Position numbers and translations under genes: made by a program | The notes under the pieces: generated by a model | Database searches by the model: none | Seen by the model: only the letters and a program-made list of their open reading frames with translations | Told to the model about the DNA's origin: nothing | Assembly: GCA_903863885.1 (NCBI GenBank) | Contig: CAIPEB010000608.1 | Location: 44,621-108,620, forward strand | Origin: an uncultured Planctomycetaceae bacterium | GTDB taxonomy: Bacteria; Planctomycetota; Planctomycetia; Pirellulales; Pirellulaceae | DNA length: 64,000 bases | Direction of reading: 5' to 3' | In this document: positions 41,858 through 50,783 of the stretch, piece by piece | Layout of the letters: each line of letters starts with the position of its first letter | Numbering within the stretch: position 1 is the stretch's first letter

Positions 41858-44851
41858 ATGAAAAAGACGTTCTTCGCACGATACTCGTGGATGATTCTCG
41901 CGTTCGTGGCTGTTTCGACGCCATTTCTGATTTACAACGCCAAACTGGCCGTGGACAGCAACACGAACAAGGTGGGCGACTGGATACCGTCCACGTTCAC
42001 GGAGACGGGAGAACTGGCATGGTTCCGCAAGCACTTCGTGGGCGACCAGTTCGTCGTTCTCACGTGGGAGGGTTGCGACCTCGGGGGCGACCCATCGCGG
42101 GAAGGCAGCAAGCCCGATGACCCTCGCATTGAGCGGCTCGCGGAGACGCTGGTTCCATCCGATCCGAAGTCCCCCAATGCGGCGAAGTATGGAAAGTACT
42201 TCAAGAGTGTGAATACCGCCCGGCGGGTGCTCACACGCATCACGTCGCCGCCCTCGAGCGTACCGTATGCTCAAGCCGTGGAACGGCTCAAGGGAGCACT
42301 GATCGGTCCCGACGGGCACAGCACGGCCGTCGTCGTAAATCTGACGGACTCGACACTCGATGATTTTCGCACTGCGATCGGACGCGGGGTGAACGGTTTT
42401 CTCGGCCGCAACCATCCGCAGGGCGCGTTGTTTGACGCACTGGAGGAATGCGGCATCCATCAGGACGAGGTTCGCGCGGGCGGGCCTCCGATCGACAACG
42501 TGTCGATCGACGAGGAAGGCGACCGCACGATGGCTCGCATGGTTGTGCTCGCGTTCAGTTTTGGTCTGGGTTTGGCCTGGTTCTCGCTGCGCAGCATACG
42601 CTTGACACTCATCGTCCTGGCCTGCGGCATGCTCAGCGCTGTGACGGGCTTGGCGATCATTCACATCTGCGGCGACAAGACCGACGCGGTCGTTCTCTCG
42701 ATGCCGTCACTTCTGTACATTCTCGCGATTTCGGGCGCGATTCACCTGATCAATTACTACCGGGACGAGGTCAACGAACGAGGCGTCGAAGGCGCCGAGG
42801 GGCGGGCTATTCAGCACGGTTGGAAGCCGACGCTCTTCTGCAACGTCACTACGGGCATCGGCCTTGCTTCCCTCTATTCGGCGGAGATCGTGCCGATTCG
42901 CAAGTTCGGCGTCTATTCGGCCTGGGGCGTCATGGCGATGCTGATGATCCTGTTCTTCTTCATGCCGGCCGCCCTGCACTATTGGCCGATCAAACGCCAG
43001 CAAAAAAAGAACGAGGAAACCGAGCATCACCCGGGCGGCTTTGAGGAATGGGCAAACCGGTTCTGGGAGCAATTCGGCGGTTGGGTGATCAGAAACCACT
43101 ACGCAGTCGGAGTCAGCTGCATCCTCCTGACCGTGTTTGTCGGGTTTGGACTGGCCCGCATGCGAACGAGCATCGATCTGATGAAGCTCTTCCATCCGGA
43201 GGCCCGCATTCTCAAGGATTACATGTCGCTTGAATCCCGTCTGGGGAAGCTCGTTCCGATGGAGGTGGTTCTCCGATTTACACCCGGGGCTCAATCCTCG
43301 GCGGCAGAACACGACGCTAAGGAATCCGGTGGCAAGGAGGCAGCCGATCGCTTTCAGAAACTGACGTTCCTGGAACGCATGGAGTCCGTCAACCTGGTGC
43401 AGAATGCGATCGAACAGCAGTTCGGCGAGAAAGGGGCAAACGTCGTCGGACGCAGCATGTCGGCCGTCACCTTTGCACCGTCGATCGTGTCCGAAGGCGA
43501 AAGTCTGTCCCAGTTCGCGCGGCGAAGCGGCCTGAATTCGCGGCTCGAAGCAAGTCGGCAGGAGTTCGAGCAAACCGGCTTCTTCCGCATCGACACGGCG
43601 GGCCACGAAGAGTTGTGGCGGATCAGCCTGCGCGTGGCTGCCTTCCAGAACGTGGACTACGGCGCATTCGTCAAGGATATCCAGCAGACCGTCGAACCTG
43701 TGGTTGCCGCGCACGAGGCTCGCGCGCAGGTGCTTGCCAAGGTCACGGAAAAAAGGCGGAGCGAACGATATGCGGGCGCGAACGTCTTCATCTGGAACCG
43801 CAGCGATGACCCGGCAGCGGGGCAGGACGGCCAATTCGCCCCCCAAAAAGAAAAGACCTTCGCCGACTCGCTCAACACGCTGCTGTGCCGTTCGCGGCTG
43901 CGGGTGCAAAGCAACACGGCCGATCCCGCAACTGTCCCCGTAACGCAATTAAACCGGCTGCGCCAGTATGACTGCGTCGTGCTCGTCGGCGAGTTCTCGG
44001 ACGCTGATGTGCACATGATCGGGCGACTGGGCGGCAACGTCCTGGACGCCAGAGGCATTCTGTCCCGGCAGATGGACACACTGCACGTTCGGGATGCCGG
44101 CGGCATGCGGCCTGCCGCAGCGGGAATTGCCGCCGTCTACACGGGAGTCGTGCCGATCGTTTACAAGGCACAGCGGGCACTTCTCGACAGCCTGATTTCC
44201 AGCAGTTTCTCGTCCTTCATTACGATCACGCCGCTCATGTGGTTCGTGTCCCGCAGCATTTGGGCGGGATCGGTTGCGATGCTCCCGAACATCCTGCCCA
44301 TTCTGGTCGTGTTCGGCGGGATGGGCTGGTTCAATTTCACCGTGGACATCGGCGCCATGATGTCGGCCAGCATCGCCCTGGGCGTTGCCGTGGACGATAC
44401 GATTCACTTCATGACGTGGTTCCGCGACGACCTTGACCGCACGGGCGATCGCAGATCGGCAATCCTGGCGGCATTCAGGCGGTGCGCCACGCCCACGACT
44501 CAGGCCGCTTTGGTGAACGGACTCGGTCTTTCCGTATTCGCCACAAGCACCTTCATGCCGACGAAGAAGTTTGGATGGCTGATGCTGGTGATTCTGGTTG
44601 CGGGCGTGGTTGCGGAACTGTTCATGACGCCCGCCCTGCTGGCCGGACCGCTCGGGTTTGCATTCAAGCCCCGGCGCAAGGGCAACAAGAAAGACCCCGC
44701 GGTCAAAGAAGCCGCAGCCGACGACGACTCCGGGCAGCAACCGGACAATACCGGATTTGCGCCGCTTGCCGGACCTCACTTTCCGCTGGAGCACGCTGCG
44801 CCGTCACGACACGTCCAGCACGCGGCCGGGCGGGTTCGGAGCATCAGTTGA
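41858..44851 (+). CDS. RND/MMPL family transporter
   Basis: This 997-residue protein starts at ATG 41858, just before the first TM (about 9-28, WMILAFVAVSTPF). It has two MMPL halves. The first TM bundle is at about 220-375 (MARMVVLAFSFGLGLAWF and SMPSLLYILAISGAIHLIN). A TM at about 410-435 and a second large extracytoplasmic loop follow. The second bundle is at about 780-930, with the motifs MLPNILPILVVFGGMGW, GVAVDDTIHFMTWFRDD and FGWLMLVILVAGVVAELF. The GVAVDDTIHF motif carries the acidic pair expected in proton-coupled RND/MMPL exporters. The likely cargo is lipid or another hydrophobic molecule. No membrane-fusion or outer-membrane partner is adjacent. Its 3' end overlaps the convergent gene at 44804 by 48 bp. 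Confidence 0.88.
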   Translation: MKKTFFARYSWMILAFVAVSTPFLIYNAKLAVDSNTNKVGDWIPSTFTETGELAWFRKHFVGDQFVVLTWEGCDLGGDPSREGSKPDDPRIERLAETLVPSDPKSPNAAKYGKYFKSVNTARRVLTRITSPPSSVPYAQAVERLKGALIGPDGHSTAVVVNLTDSTLDDFRTAIGRGVNGFLGRNHPQGALFDALEECGIHQDEVRAGGPPIDNVSIDEEGDRTMARMVVLAFSFGLGLAWFSLRSIRLTLIVLACGMLSAVTGLAIIHICGDKTDAVVLSMPSLLYILAISGAIHLINYYRDEVNERGVEGAEGRAIQHGWKPTLFCNVTTGIGLASLYSAEIVPIRKFGVYSAWGVMAMLMILFFFMPAALHYWPIKRQQKKNEETEHHPGGFEEWANRFWEQFGGWVIRNHYAVGVSCILLTVFVGFGLARMRTSIDLMKLFHPEARILKDYMSLESRLGKLVPMEVVLRFTPGAQSSAAEHDAKESGGKEAADRFQKLTFLERMESVNLVQNAIEQQFGEKGANVVGRSMSAVTFAPSIVSEGESLSQFARRSGLNSRLEASRQEFEQTGFFRIDTAGHEELWRISLRVAAFQNVDYGAFVKDIQQTVEPVVAAHEARAQVLAKVTEKRRSERYAGANVFIWNRSDDPAAGQDGQFAPQKEKTFADSLNTLLCRSRLRVQSNTADPATVPVTQLNRLRQYDCVVLVGEFSDADVHMIGRLGGNVLDARGILSRQMDTLHVRDAGGMRPAAAGIAAVYTGVVPIVYKAQRALLDSLISSSFSSFITITPLMWFVSRSIWAGSVAMLPNILPILVVFGGMGWFNFTVDIGAMMSASIALGVAVDDTIHFMTWFRDDLDRTGDRRSAILAAFRRCATPTTQAALVNGLGLSVFATSTFMPTKKFGWLMLVILVAGVVAELFMTPALLAGPLGFAFKPRRKGNKKDPAVKEAAADDDSGQQPDNTGFAPLAGPHFPLEHAAPSRHVQHAAGRVRSIS

Positions 44852-45706
44852 TGGAGAGTCCGCGAGACCTGCTTCCCGATCGAGCCACGTATCGAGATCT
44901 GCGGTTTGAGCTCTGCGCCCGCTGAGCAAGTCGCTGTTCCGTTTCGGGAACAGCGGCTTGCGGGACAGCGTCCCGATGAACGAAGCCATCAGCAGGAGGG
45001 CAGCTGCGCCGTGCCATAATTCGCGCCCTGTGACGAGCGGCGTGGCCAACGGCTGGTATTTTGCAAGTCGCCCGATAATCAGCGGCGCGGCCGACGGCGT
45101 CGATTGCGCAGCGGAACCGACGGCCACGTACCCCTGGATCTTACAGAAATAGCCTCTGACTTCGAGCCGCTCGGAAACGGTTTCGCCCGGCGCGATCCCC
45201 GGCGGCAATTCCGGGCTGACGACCACATACAAAGACCCTCGCGAGTCTTCGCTCCAGCCCCAGATTTCGTAGAGCCGGTTGATTCCGAGCGAATTGCGAG
45301 GCGCTTCGTAACTGAGAATTCTGCATGCGCAGAGTTCGACACGCATCGCCTGGCCGCGGCATTTGCCCGGCGAGTTGACCAATTCACCGTACGAGATTCG
45401 CGGAAATTCGGCGGCGCGACTCTGCGGGTTCCCGACCGACCATTTCAAGAGCCGCCAATAGGCAGGCATTTCCTCGCGGCCGCATTCGAGAGTGGAGTCA
45501 GTGAGGGCCTGGAACTCTTGGACCGCCGGTTCCCATTCGTTGGAAGGGACAAACGACACCGGCCGAAGTCGCTGCGAGTCTTCCGCTTTCCGGGAATGAC
45601 CGGGCGTGTCCCGCGGAGGGCCGCCCCAGCCGGCATACAGGACCAGCAGAGGTGCGACAACGTAAACGAACGACCTGGTCCGCATGGCAAAGTTGATAAA
45701 CCGCAT
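44804..45706 (-). CDS. Conserved two-TM protein of ExbB/ExbD module A
   Basis: The 300-residue protein has an N-terminal TM (about 11-27), a large soluble domain and a C-terminal TM (about 232-250, HGAAALLLMASFIG). Its soluble core is clearly homologous to the protein at 55485-56567 in the second module. Shared blocks include RLYEIWGWS/RLYELWGWS, LYVVVSPELPPGI/LYVVVTPELPAGM and GYFCKIQGY/GYFFKLQGY. No function is known. Constant linkage to ExbB/ExbD in both modules suggests a structural partner of the channel or its effector. It starts 9 nt after the upstream ExbD stop, so it is translationally close. Its last 48 bp overlap the convergent RND gene. Confidence 0.8.
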   Translation of the reverse strand: MRFINFAMRTRSFVYVVAPLLVLYAGWGGPPRDTPGHSRKAEDSQRLRPVSFVPSNEWEPAVQEFQALTDSTLECGREEMPAYWRLLKWSVGNPQSRAAEFPRISYGELVNSPGKCRGQAMRVELCACRILSYEAPRNSLGINRLYEIWGWSEDSRGSLYVVVSPELPPGIAPGETVSERLEVRGYFCKIQGYVAVGSAAQSTPSAAPLIIGRLAKYQPLATPLVTGRELWHGAAALLLMASFIGTLSRKPLFPKRNSDLLSGRRAQTADLDTWLDREAGLADSPSTDAPNPPGRVLDVS

Positions 45707-45715
45707 CGGGCATTC

Positions 45716-46246
45716 TCATCGCAGCTTCTTGTTATCCCGCAATTCGACGAAAGTCAGTTTCTCGACGGGCAGTTCACCCTCGGCGCGGCCGGGAGTGCAT
45801 ATCTCGATCACGTTCAGCAGATCCTGGTACTGGAGATTGGCATCGACCTGCAGCACCACCTTGCAGGGACTGCCGGCCTCGGACATCGCTTTGCGGAACT
45901 GTGTGCCGAGCGACGGAAGATCGGCAACGATGTCCCGGTCCACCGCAAGATCTCGCACTCGGCCGTCGGGAGTACCCAATACGGTGATCGTGATGGACCG
46001 GTCGTCGGGGCTGTCAGCGGCGGGGGTATCAGCACCTGATTCACTCGCAGACGGCCACTTGGAAACCGATCCGATCCCGGTGACTGGATGCGGCGAAGGC
46101 ATCAGCATGCGAATCTGAGATTCGATCGGCGCCGGGCTGAAGGTGAGGACGAAGAACATCAGCAGCTGGAAGGCCATGTCGAGCATGGCCGCGAGGTTCA
46201 GCTCGGTTCCGTCAAGCGCCCATCGTCGTTGTCTTCTTCTTGCCAT
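45716..46246 (-). CDS. ExbD/TolR-family protein (LNLAAMLD type), module A
   Basis: The 176-residue protein has a basic N-terminus and one TM beginning LNLAAMLDMAFQLLMFF. The aspartate is the conserved ExbD/TolR residue in the proton pathway. A periplasmic domain follows, with DRDIVADLPSLG and KVVLQVDANLQYQDLLNVIE, the usual ExbD beta-alpha pattern. It pairs with ExbB to turn proton flow into mechanical work on a TonB-like partner. It is the paralogue of 56586-57089. It lies 81 nt after the other ExbD gene of the module. Confidence 0.9.
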   Translation of the reverse strand: MARRRQRRWALDGTELNLAAMLDMAFQLLMFFVLTFSPAPIESQIRMLMPSPHPVTGIGSVSKWPSASESGADTPAADSPDDRSITITVLGTPDGRVRDLAVDRDIVADLPSLGTQFRKAMSEAGSPCKVVLQVDANLQYQDLLNVIEICTPGRAEGELPVEKLTFVELRDNKKLR

Positions 46247-46327
46247 TCCGGTAACTCTGGCACAATTGATGCGATTTCGTGATGCGGGTTCCGACGCGTC
46301 GCTGTGCGCGATCCGATGTCCGGACCG

Positions 46328-46813
46328 CTACATCGGCAAGCCTCGATCCCCGGCAGTCGACGGGGCGTCGAGCACCTTGAGCGTGATGTTGTTGAATCCG
46401 AGTTTCTTGCAGACCGACATGACGCGATGCAGCTTGGTGAACGGCGTGCATTTGTCAGCCCGGATGATTGCCGCCGTCCGCTGATCATCATCGGAATGAG
46501 GCTCGCCCTCGTCCGCAGTCTGCTTCCGCAGGCTGTCCGCTTCTCTCACGAGGTACTCCTCGAGGTCGCAGACTTGGCCGTACACTCGCAATTCGCCGGC
46601 AACATCTATGTTCAATACCACGAACGACGACTCTGACTCTTGTGCAGTGGGACGCGCGGAACCGAGCACCGGCAACCGGATGCTGGGATCCATCGACGCC
46701 GTCTTGAAACTGACGACGAGCATGAAAAACGTGATCAGCTGGAACACCATATCCAGAATGGGTGTCAGGTTGGGCTCCGCCGATGCGCGAATCCTCCGCC
46801 CGTTCGATGCCAT
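46328..46813 (-). CDS. ExbD/TolR-family protein (PNLTPILD type), module A
   Basis: The 161-residue protein starts behind AAGGAAAGG. The single TM begins PNLTPILDMVFQLITFF, with the conserved Asp. The periplasmic part ends FTKLHRVMSVCKKLGFNNITLK, typical of ExbD. It matches 57096-57560 almost residue for residue through the TM and the RLPVLGSARP segment. Two different ExbD types in one module imply a heteromeric rotor or peg in the ExbB channel (inference). It lies 29 nt after the ExbB stop. Confidence 0.92.
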   Translation of the reverse strand: MASNGRRIRASAEPNLTPILDMVFQLITFFMLVVSFKTASMDPSIRLPVLGSARPTAQESESSFVVLNIDVAGELRVYGQVCDLEEYLVREADSLRKQTADEGEPHSDDDQRTAAIIRADKCTPFTKLHRVMSVCKKLGFNNITLKVLDAPSTAGDRGLPM

Positions 46814-46842
46814 GCGTCACCTTTCCTTCCTGTCTGAAGCGT

Positions 46843-47691
46843 TCAGGCCGCTGCGGAAGTCGGGCCGGATGCCGGCGCCGCGTTCGACTTCTGTCTCAGC
46901 GACGAGGAAAACTGGCGCAGCAGCGTGTCCGCGTGGAGCATCGTCCAGACGGAAATCGACGATACGCGGTTGCGAAACACGGCAAAGAAGTAGATGGCCG
47001 GCACCGAGAGTGCGACGCCCTCGAAAGTGAGCAGGAGCGCCTCGGAGATCCCGCCCGCGACTTCGCTGGTGCGCAGTTGGACCCCGGAAGTCGCAATCAC
47101 GCTGAAACTGGCGATCATTCCCTTCAAGGTTCCAATCAGGCCGATCATCGGTCCCAGAGTTCCGAGCACGGCCAGCATGCTGATGCGGTTCTCCATTTCA
47201 ACGGCCTCGACTTCTCCATGACGTTCCATGGCGTCCTGGGCCTGGGGCAGTCCGTTGGGGAGTTCAAGCACGCCCAGCGTCAGGACGCGGCACAGGTACG
47301 AGTCGTTGGCCCTTGCGTAGGCTACCACGCCTCGGTGATCGCGGTCCCTCAACAGGTCCTGAAGGTGTTCGAGTTGTTCGGGAGGCGCCGCCACTTCGCG
47401 GCGGAGCGAGGAATTCAGCCGGATCACGGTGACAAGGAAATAGACCGTAAGGACCAGAATGAACAGCCCGATGATCCCCGACGATCGGAGGAACCAGCCG
47501 ACATAGGACTGAATGTCCGTTGCGTGGTCTCCCTGGTCGGGCGTTGCTGCGGCCGTTGGCGCCGGCGCGACGGTTGGCGTCGCGGAGGCGGTTCGCGCAT
47601 CCTGGCCGGCCGCCGAAGTCACGCAGAATGCGAGCAGCATCGGGACGAAAAGAGCAACAGTCAGTGTCAACGATTTCATGGGAATGCTCAT
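46843..47691 (-). CDS. ExbB/TolQ/MotA-family proton channel subunit, module A
   Basis: The 282-residue protein has an N-terminal signal-like segment ending near SAAGQDA, as in other ExbB proteins with a cleaved leader. A Pro/Ala/Thr-rich linker, a TM at about 70-92 and the conserved two-helix core follow (LGTLGPMIGLIGTLKGMIA and SEALLLTFEGVALSVPAIY). This core is nearly identical to that of 57598-58476. It forms the pentameric channel around the ExbD helices in the inner membrane. Start at 47691 has AGGA about 8 nt upstream. An alternative in-frame ATG lies at 47679. Confidence 0.92.
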   Translation of the reverse strand: MSIPMKSLTLTVALFVPMLLAFCVTSAAGQDARTASATPTVAPAPTAAATPDQGDHATDIQSYVGWFLRSSGIIGLFILVLTVYFLVTVIRLNSSLRREVAAPPEQLEHLQDLLRDRDHRGVVAYARANDSYLCRVLTLGVLELPNGLPQAQDAMERHGEVEAVEMENRISMLAVLGTLGPMIGLIGTLKGMIASFSVIATSGVQLRTSEVAGGISEALLLTFEGVALSVPAIYFFAVFRNRVSSISVWTMLHADTLLRQFSSSLRQKSNAAPASGPTSAAA

Positions 47692-47710
47692 TGCATGATT
47701 CCTGAAAGGT

Positions 47711-48919
47711 CTAGCCGCCCAGAACCGTCAAGAGATCTCCCTCGTGGCGGCTTTCACGACTGACCCGAATGGGAACTTGTGTTTCCTCCGTTTCCTCGCC
47801 GATGATGGCCGAGAGGTGTTTGATTACACGGCCCTCGGCATCGAGCTTCGCGTTCTGCTGTTCGAGAACTGCCGCGAGTTTCTGGAGGACTTGCTGAAGC
47901 GCCTTCCATCCGGAGCCGTCGGCCGGACCGAACGAAGCAGTGCTGCCGGAGGCCGTGTGGCCCTGCAACGCGGCCGCGATCGCCCTTTGCATGGACTGTT
48001 CCATTTCCTGAGGGCTGACTCCCGGGGCGGTGCGATGGTTGACCGGTTCGGCCGCACTCCGATGCGGATGCACGACCTGCTGCGAAAGCGAGCCTGCGAT
48101 TGCCTTCAACGTTTCGGTCAGTTGCTGGAACTGCTCGATCTGGGAATCCGAACCGGGCGAAGAATTGCCTCGGGCCGCTGCGAAAGCGAATGACGTCTGG
48201 TGGTCGACGGCTCTCAGCAGTTGCTGCTCGGCTTGTTCGAACACGAACTTGCACACAACCAGGAGAATTGCCAGGCCGACGAAGAACGCGAAAGTTGTGA
48301 AGGCCTCCGACAGACTTGCGGTCCCGGCGGAGAGGACGGTCGAGGGATTTCCGGGTGTGATCTGCTCGAGCGACTTGGCAATGGCCATGATCGTCGCCAG
48401 GCACCCGCAACTGGGGATCGCCCAAATCAGCAGACGCAGCAGGCCGTAGCTCATGTGCGATCCCTCGGCGTCCGCGTCGGACAGTTCCTGGAGTCGTGCC
48501 GAGAGCTTGTCGCCGGACTGTTGACGGAACTGCCGCGCATCATGGAGGCGTCGGTACAGGAGGGATTTTGTCGCCCAGGCGTGCTGCTCCATCGCATCCA
48601 TCATCCGCGCTGCCGCCTCGTCGCCTGCCTCCGCATTTCCCGCTGCTTCTGCTTCGCCGGTTGCTTCGCTGACGCATCGTTGAACAGCGGCCCATTGAAT
48701 CCCGAGATACACGGCCCGCTTGATGAAGAACGCAATGGCAATGAAGAACATCGTCGTGCAGACATAACTGTCCCATTGGCCGGTCAGGTATTTCCGCAGC
48801 GACGGGACAATGGCCGTGTCGAACCTGCGAAGAAGGACCTGAAACGCAGTCGACGATACAACTCCCCACAGAATCGGCGAGGAAAGTAACTGGTTCGTCG
48901 ATCGGTGAAGCCACTTCAT
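47711..48919 (-). CDS. MotA/TolQ/ExbB-like membrane protein with coiled-coil tail
   Basis: The 402-residue protein has a TM at about 52-72 and a pair at about 160-185 and 205-232. They contain MSYGLLRLLIWAIPSCGCLA and FFVGLAILLVVCKFVFE, the ExbB/TolQ type helix pair. A long helical, Gln-rich C-terminal region (about 235-385) is probably cytoplasmic coiled coil. It diverges from the canonical ExbB of the same module and may be a second channel or a scaffold. Start 48919 has GGAG 9 nt upstream. It is absent from module B. Confidence 0.75.
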   Translation of the reverse strand: MKWLHRSTNQLLSSPILWGVVSSTAFQVLLRRFDTAIVPSLRKYLTGQWDSYVCTTMFFIAIAFFIKRAVYLGIQWAAVQRCVSEATGEAEAAGNAEAGDEAAARMMDAMEQHAWATKSLLYRRLHDARQFRQQSGDKLSARLQELSDADAEGSHMSYGLLRLLIWAIPSCGCLATIMAIAKSLEQITPGNPSTVLSAGTASLSEAFTTFAFFVGLAILLVVCKFVFEQAEQQLLRAVDHQTSFAFAAARGNSSPGSDSQIEQFQQLTETLKAIAGSLSQQVVHPHRSAAEPVNHRTAPGVSPQEMEQSMQRAIAAALQGHTASGSTASFGPADGSGWKALQQVLQKLAAVLEQQNAKLDAEGRVIKHLSAIIGEETEETQVPIRVSRESRHEGDLLTVLGG

Positions 48920-49036
48920 TTGGTCACGCTCCTATACGCATGAACCGTTGCCTGATGGTTTTCAGCGAATTGCCGCACAGGCGGCGCCGGGCCCTTTTCC
49001 GTTGAATGCCCCCCGCGTGTGTTTGTACCGCGAGTG

Positions 49037-49405
49037 CTACTTCTTCATTCCGAGCGGCGCGAACTGGTTTCGCGCGACCTTCTTCGGCGGAATTTCTCTG
49101 ACCAGACTGTCGATATTCATGTCGCAGGTCTTCACGGGAGCAAGTTCAATCGCCAGTCTCGCAACCTGCGGGGCCTCTGCCTTCGGCGGCTCAACGACTG
49201 CCGTCTGCTCCGCTTTCCGTTCGCTTCTCGTCCACGAAGTCATCAGCGCGGCCACTGCCGCGACGTGCACGATGATGCTGAGCAGGTAGAAAATGTGGCG
49301 GCGCCAGTTCCGGGTCGATCCGTCGCCAGACGAAGTGACGGGAGGCCACTCGAATGTGTCGCCTTCGCACGATGCCGGAGCGGGAGTCATGGGGTTGCTG
49401 TGCAT
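49037..49405 (-). CDS. Short TonB-like protein with SxxxH transmembrane helix
   Basis: The 122-residue protein has a cytoplasmic N-terminus (1-37) and one TM (about 38-56) reading IFYLLSIIVHVAAV. Ser43 and His47 fit the SxxxH signature of TonB. A short Pro/Lys-containing periplasmic part follows (EPPKAEAPQ). It lacks the TonB C-terminal receptor-binding fold. It starts 3 nt after the upstream ExbB stop, so the two are translationally coupled. Probably the energy-transducing partner of this ExbB, but what it moves is unknown. Confidence 0.7.
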   Translation of the reverse strand: MHSNPMTPAPASCEGDTFEWPPVTSSGDGSTRNWRRHIFYLLSIIVHVAAVAALMTSWTRSERKAEQTAVVEPPKAEAPQVARLAIELAPVKTCDMNIDSLVREIPPKKVARNQFAPLGMKK

Positions 49406-49408
49406 TCG

Positions 49409-50080
49409 TCACGCGGCTTTCGAGTGTGGGTCGCCGTGCTTTCGATACGGCGTCGAGGCCGGCAAATGCGAGACGAGCATCTGAGCTGCAAAGTCGCACG
49501 CAAGCAGCAGACGCTCTACGTGCGTTTTCGCCAGTGCCGAGGCAATGAACGCCGGAACCGCAACAGCCAAACCGGCCGCCGACGGAGCGAGTGCCGCGAT
49601 GGCCAGCTGAAGCACCCGATAACCGACGCTCTCGGATCCTGCTCCGTCCGGTATCGCCGACAGGTTAATTGCCAACAAGTCGAACAGCGTCCCGGCGAAG
49701 CCCGTCAGGAGCGCGCATCGGCCCAGATCCCGGAATATGGCCAGTCTGCTTCTCAGTCGGGCTTGTTCCTTGGACATGGCCACGGACAAAGCGCGACGCA
49801 CGGCTTTCAAGCCGTTTCCGGACTGCGTTAACGCCGCCTGCACAACCACGCACACGCTGTTTTCTGACTGCTGGGCGAGGGTTCTGGCCCGGGCCGTTTC
49901 GCCCGCTCTCACCAAAGTCGCGAGCTGAATCGCAAAGTCATCGACGTTGAGGCGGCGTTTCCAGAAGTGCCAGAGCCTCTCGCCGATGGCGGCGACGTTC
50001 ACCACGCTCAAGATGAACAGGATCACCAGGGCACATTCTCCGCCGAAATGAGCCAGCCGCTGGAGTAGTTCGTGCATCAT
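49409..50080 (-). CDS. Second ExbB/TolQ-like proton channel subunit, module A
   Basis: The 223-residue protein has a TM at about 14-32 (CALVILFILSVVNVAAIGERLW) and a cytoplasmic loop. The two-helix core at about 115-190 (GFAGTLFDLLAI and GLAVAVPAFIASAL) matches ExbB/TolQ. It is more divergent than the ExbB proteins at 46843 and 57598. Two adjacent ATGs at 50080 and 50077 are possible starts; the ribosome site is weak. It is the first gene of the minus-strand run down to 44804. A 283-nt spacer with two palindromes separates it from the next plus-strand ORF. Confidence 0.82.
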   Translation of the reverse strand: MMHELLQRLAHFGGECALVILFILSVVNVAAIGERLWHFWKRRLNVDDFAIQLATLVRAGETARARTLAQQSENSVCVVVQAALTQSGNGLKAVRRALSVAMSKEQARLRSRLAIFRDLGRCALLTGFAGTLFDLLAINLSAIPDGAGSESVGYRVLQLAIAALAPSAAGLAVAVPAFIASALAKTHVERLLLACDFAAQMLVSHLPASTPYRKHGDPHSKAA

Positions 50081-50243
50081 GGGTTTTCACGCCACCCAGG
50101 GGAGCGTGCCGTGCTTGCTCCAGGACAAAGCCTGATTCGGTAAAGAACCGCGAGCTGATTCGTGTCTCCGCGGGGGGGGACAATAGTAATGCTGTCAGAA
50201 CGCGTCAAGATCGAAGTTGCGGGCCCGGCAAACGGGGGCCCAG

Positions 50244-50270
50244 TTCAGCTTTTGCATGGCAAAAGCTGAA
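50244..50270. promoter_or_regulatory. 12-bp perfect hairpin in divergent spacer
   Basis: TTCAGCTTTTGC-ATG-GCAAAAGCTGAA is an exact 12-bp inverted repeat. A second palindrome, GGGCCC at 50221-50226 and 50236-50241, lies beside it. The spacer separates the ExbB start (minus) from the transposase-like ORF (plus). It could be an operator, a bidirectional attenuator or the end of a mobile-element remnant. Confidence 0.5.
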
Positions 50271-50363
50271 GGAAAAACGTCAATAGGAGAATCGGGGGTT
50301 TTGTTGTTAAGCTGCGGCGACTGGATGGGATCTGTGAACGAGACTCGGACAAGGAACCTGAGC

Positions 50364-50717
50364 ATGGATGCCGCACAACAAGCTCGCCTGGACAGGAAGA
50401 AGAAGCTTTTGACCGAATTGGCGGAGCTCATGATAGAGGAGCAGGTGGCCGAGGGTTTGTTTTTGGGAACGCCGCACTGCAGCGTCATTGAGCTGGCGGC
50501 GGTGCATCTGGGACGGGAATTGAGCTGCCAGGCCCAGGAACGAGCGGCCCGTGGGGTCGCTGCGAACTGCAGCTCGGAAGTACCCTGTCCGACTTGTCAG
50601 ACGCTCTGTCCCGTGGAGGTAAGGACGCGGGACGTCAAAAGCACTCACGGGCTGGTGGAACTGCCCGAGCGTGTGGCCGACTGTCCGCAATGCCGACGGT
50701 CTATTTCCTTTGAATGA
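50364..50717 (+). CDS. Short zinc-ribbon ORF resembling the N-terminus of ISKra4-type transposases
   Basis: The ORF is 117 residues from ATG 50364 (AAGGAAC site). It has an N-terminal helix (LDRKKKLLTELAELMIEEQVAEG), a central helical part, then paired cysteines: CPTCQTLC and, 30 residues later, CPQCRR. The phrase THGLVELPERVADCPQCRR resembles the zinc-ribbon region just before the catalytic domain of planctomycete ISKra4-like transposases. The catalytic part is missing: a stop comes 6 codons after CPQC, and the next gene begins 67 nt later on the other strand. It may be a truncated IS, the first ORF of a frameshifted IS, or a domesticated DNA-binding protein. Family attribution is from memory of motif layout. 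Confidence 0.5.
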   Translation: MDAAQQARLDRKKKLLTELAELMIEEQVAEGLFLGTPHCSVIELAAVHLGRELSCQAQERAARGVAANCSSEVPCPTCQTLCPVEVRTRDVKSTHGLVELPERVADCPQCRRSISFE

Positions 50718-50783
50718 GTGGCCGCCTGTTGCGGACGATCGCCGCACGAGCGAACTCATCACGCGCGGGGCGATGCAGGAAGG

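Noticed and set aside
47711..50080. Zorya-type anti-phage defence system (ZorA/ZorB MotA/MotB-like)
   Set aside because: The MotA-like protein has a coiled tail, but no ZorB-type peptidoglycan-binding partner, ZorC, ZorD or ZorE is present. The neighbours are ExbD and TonB-like.
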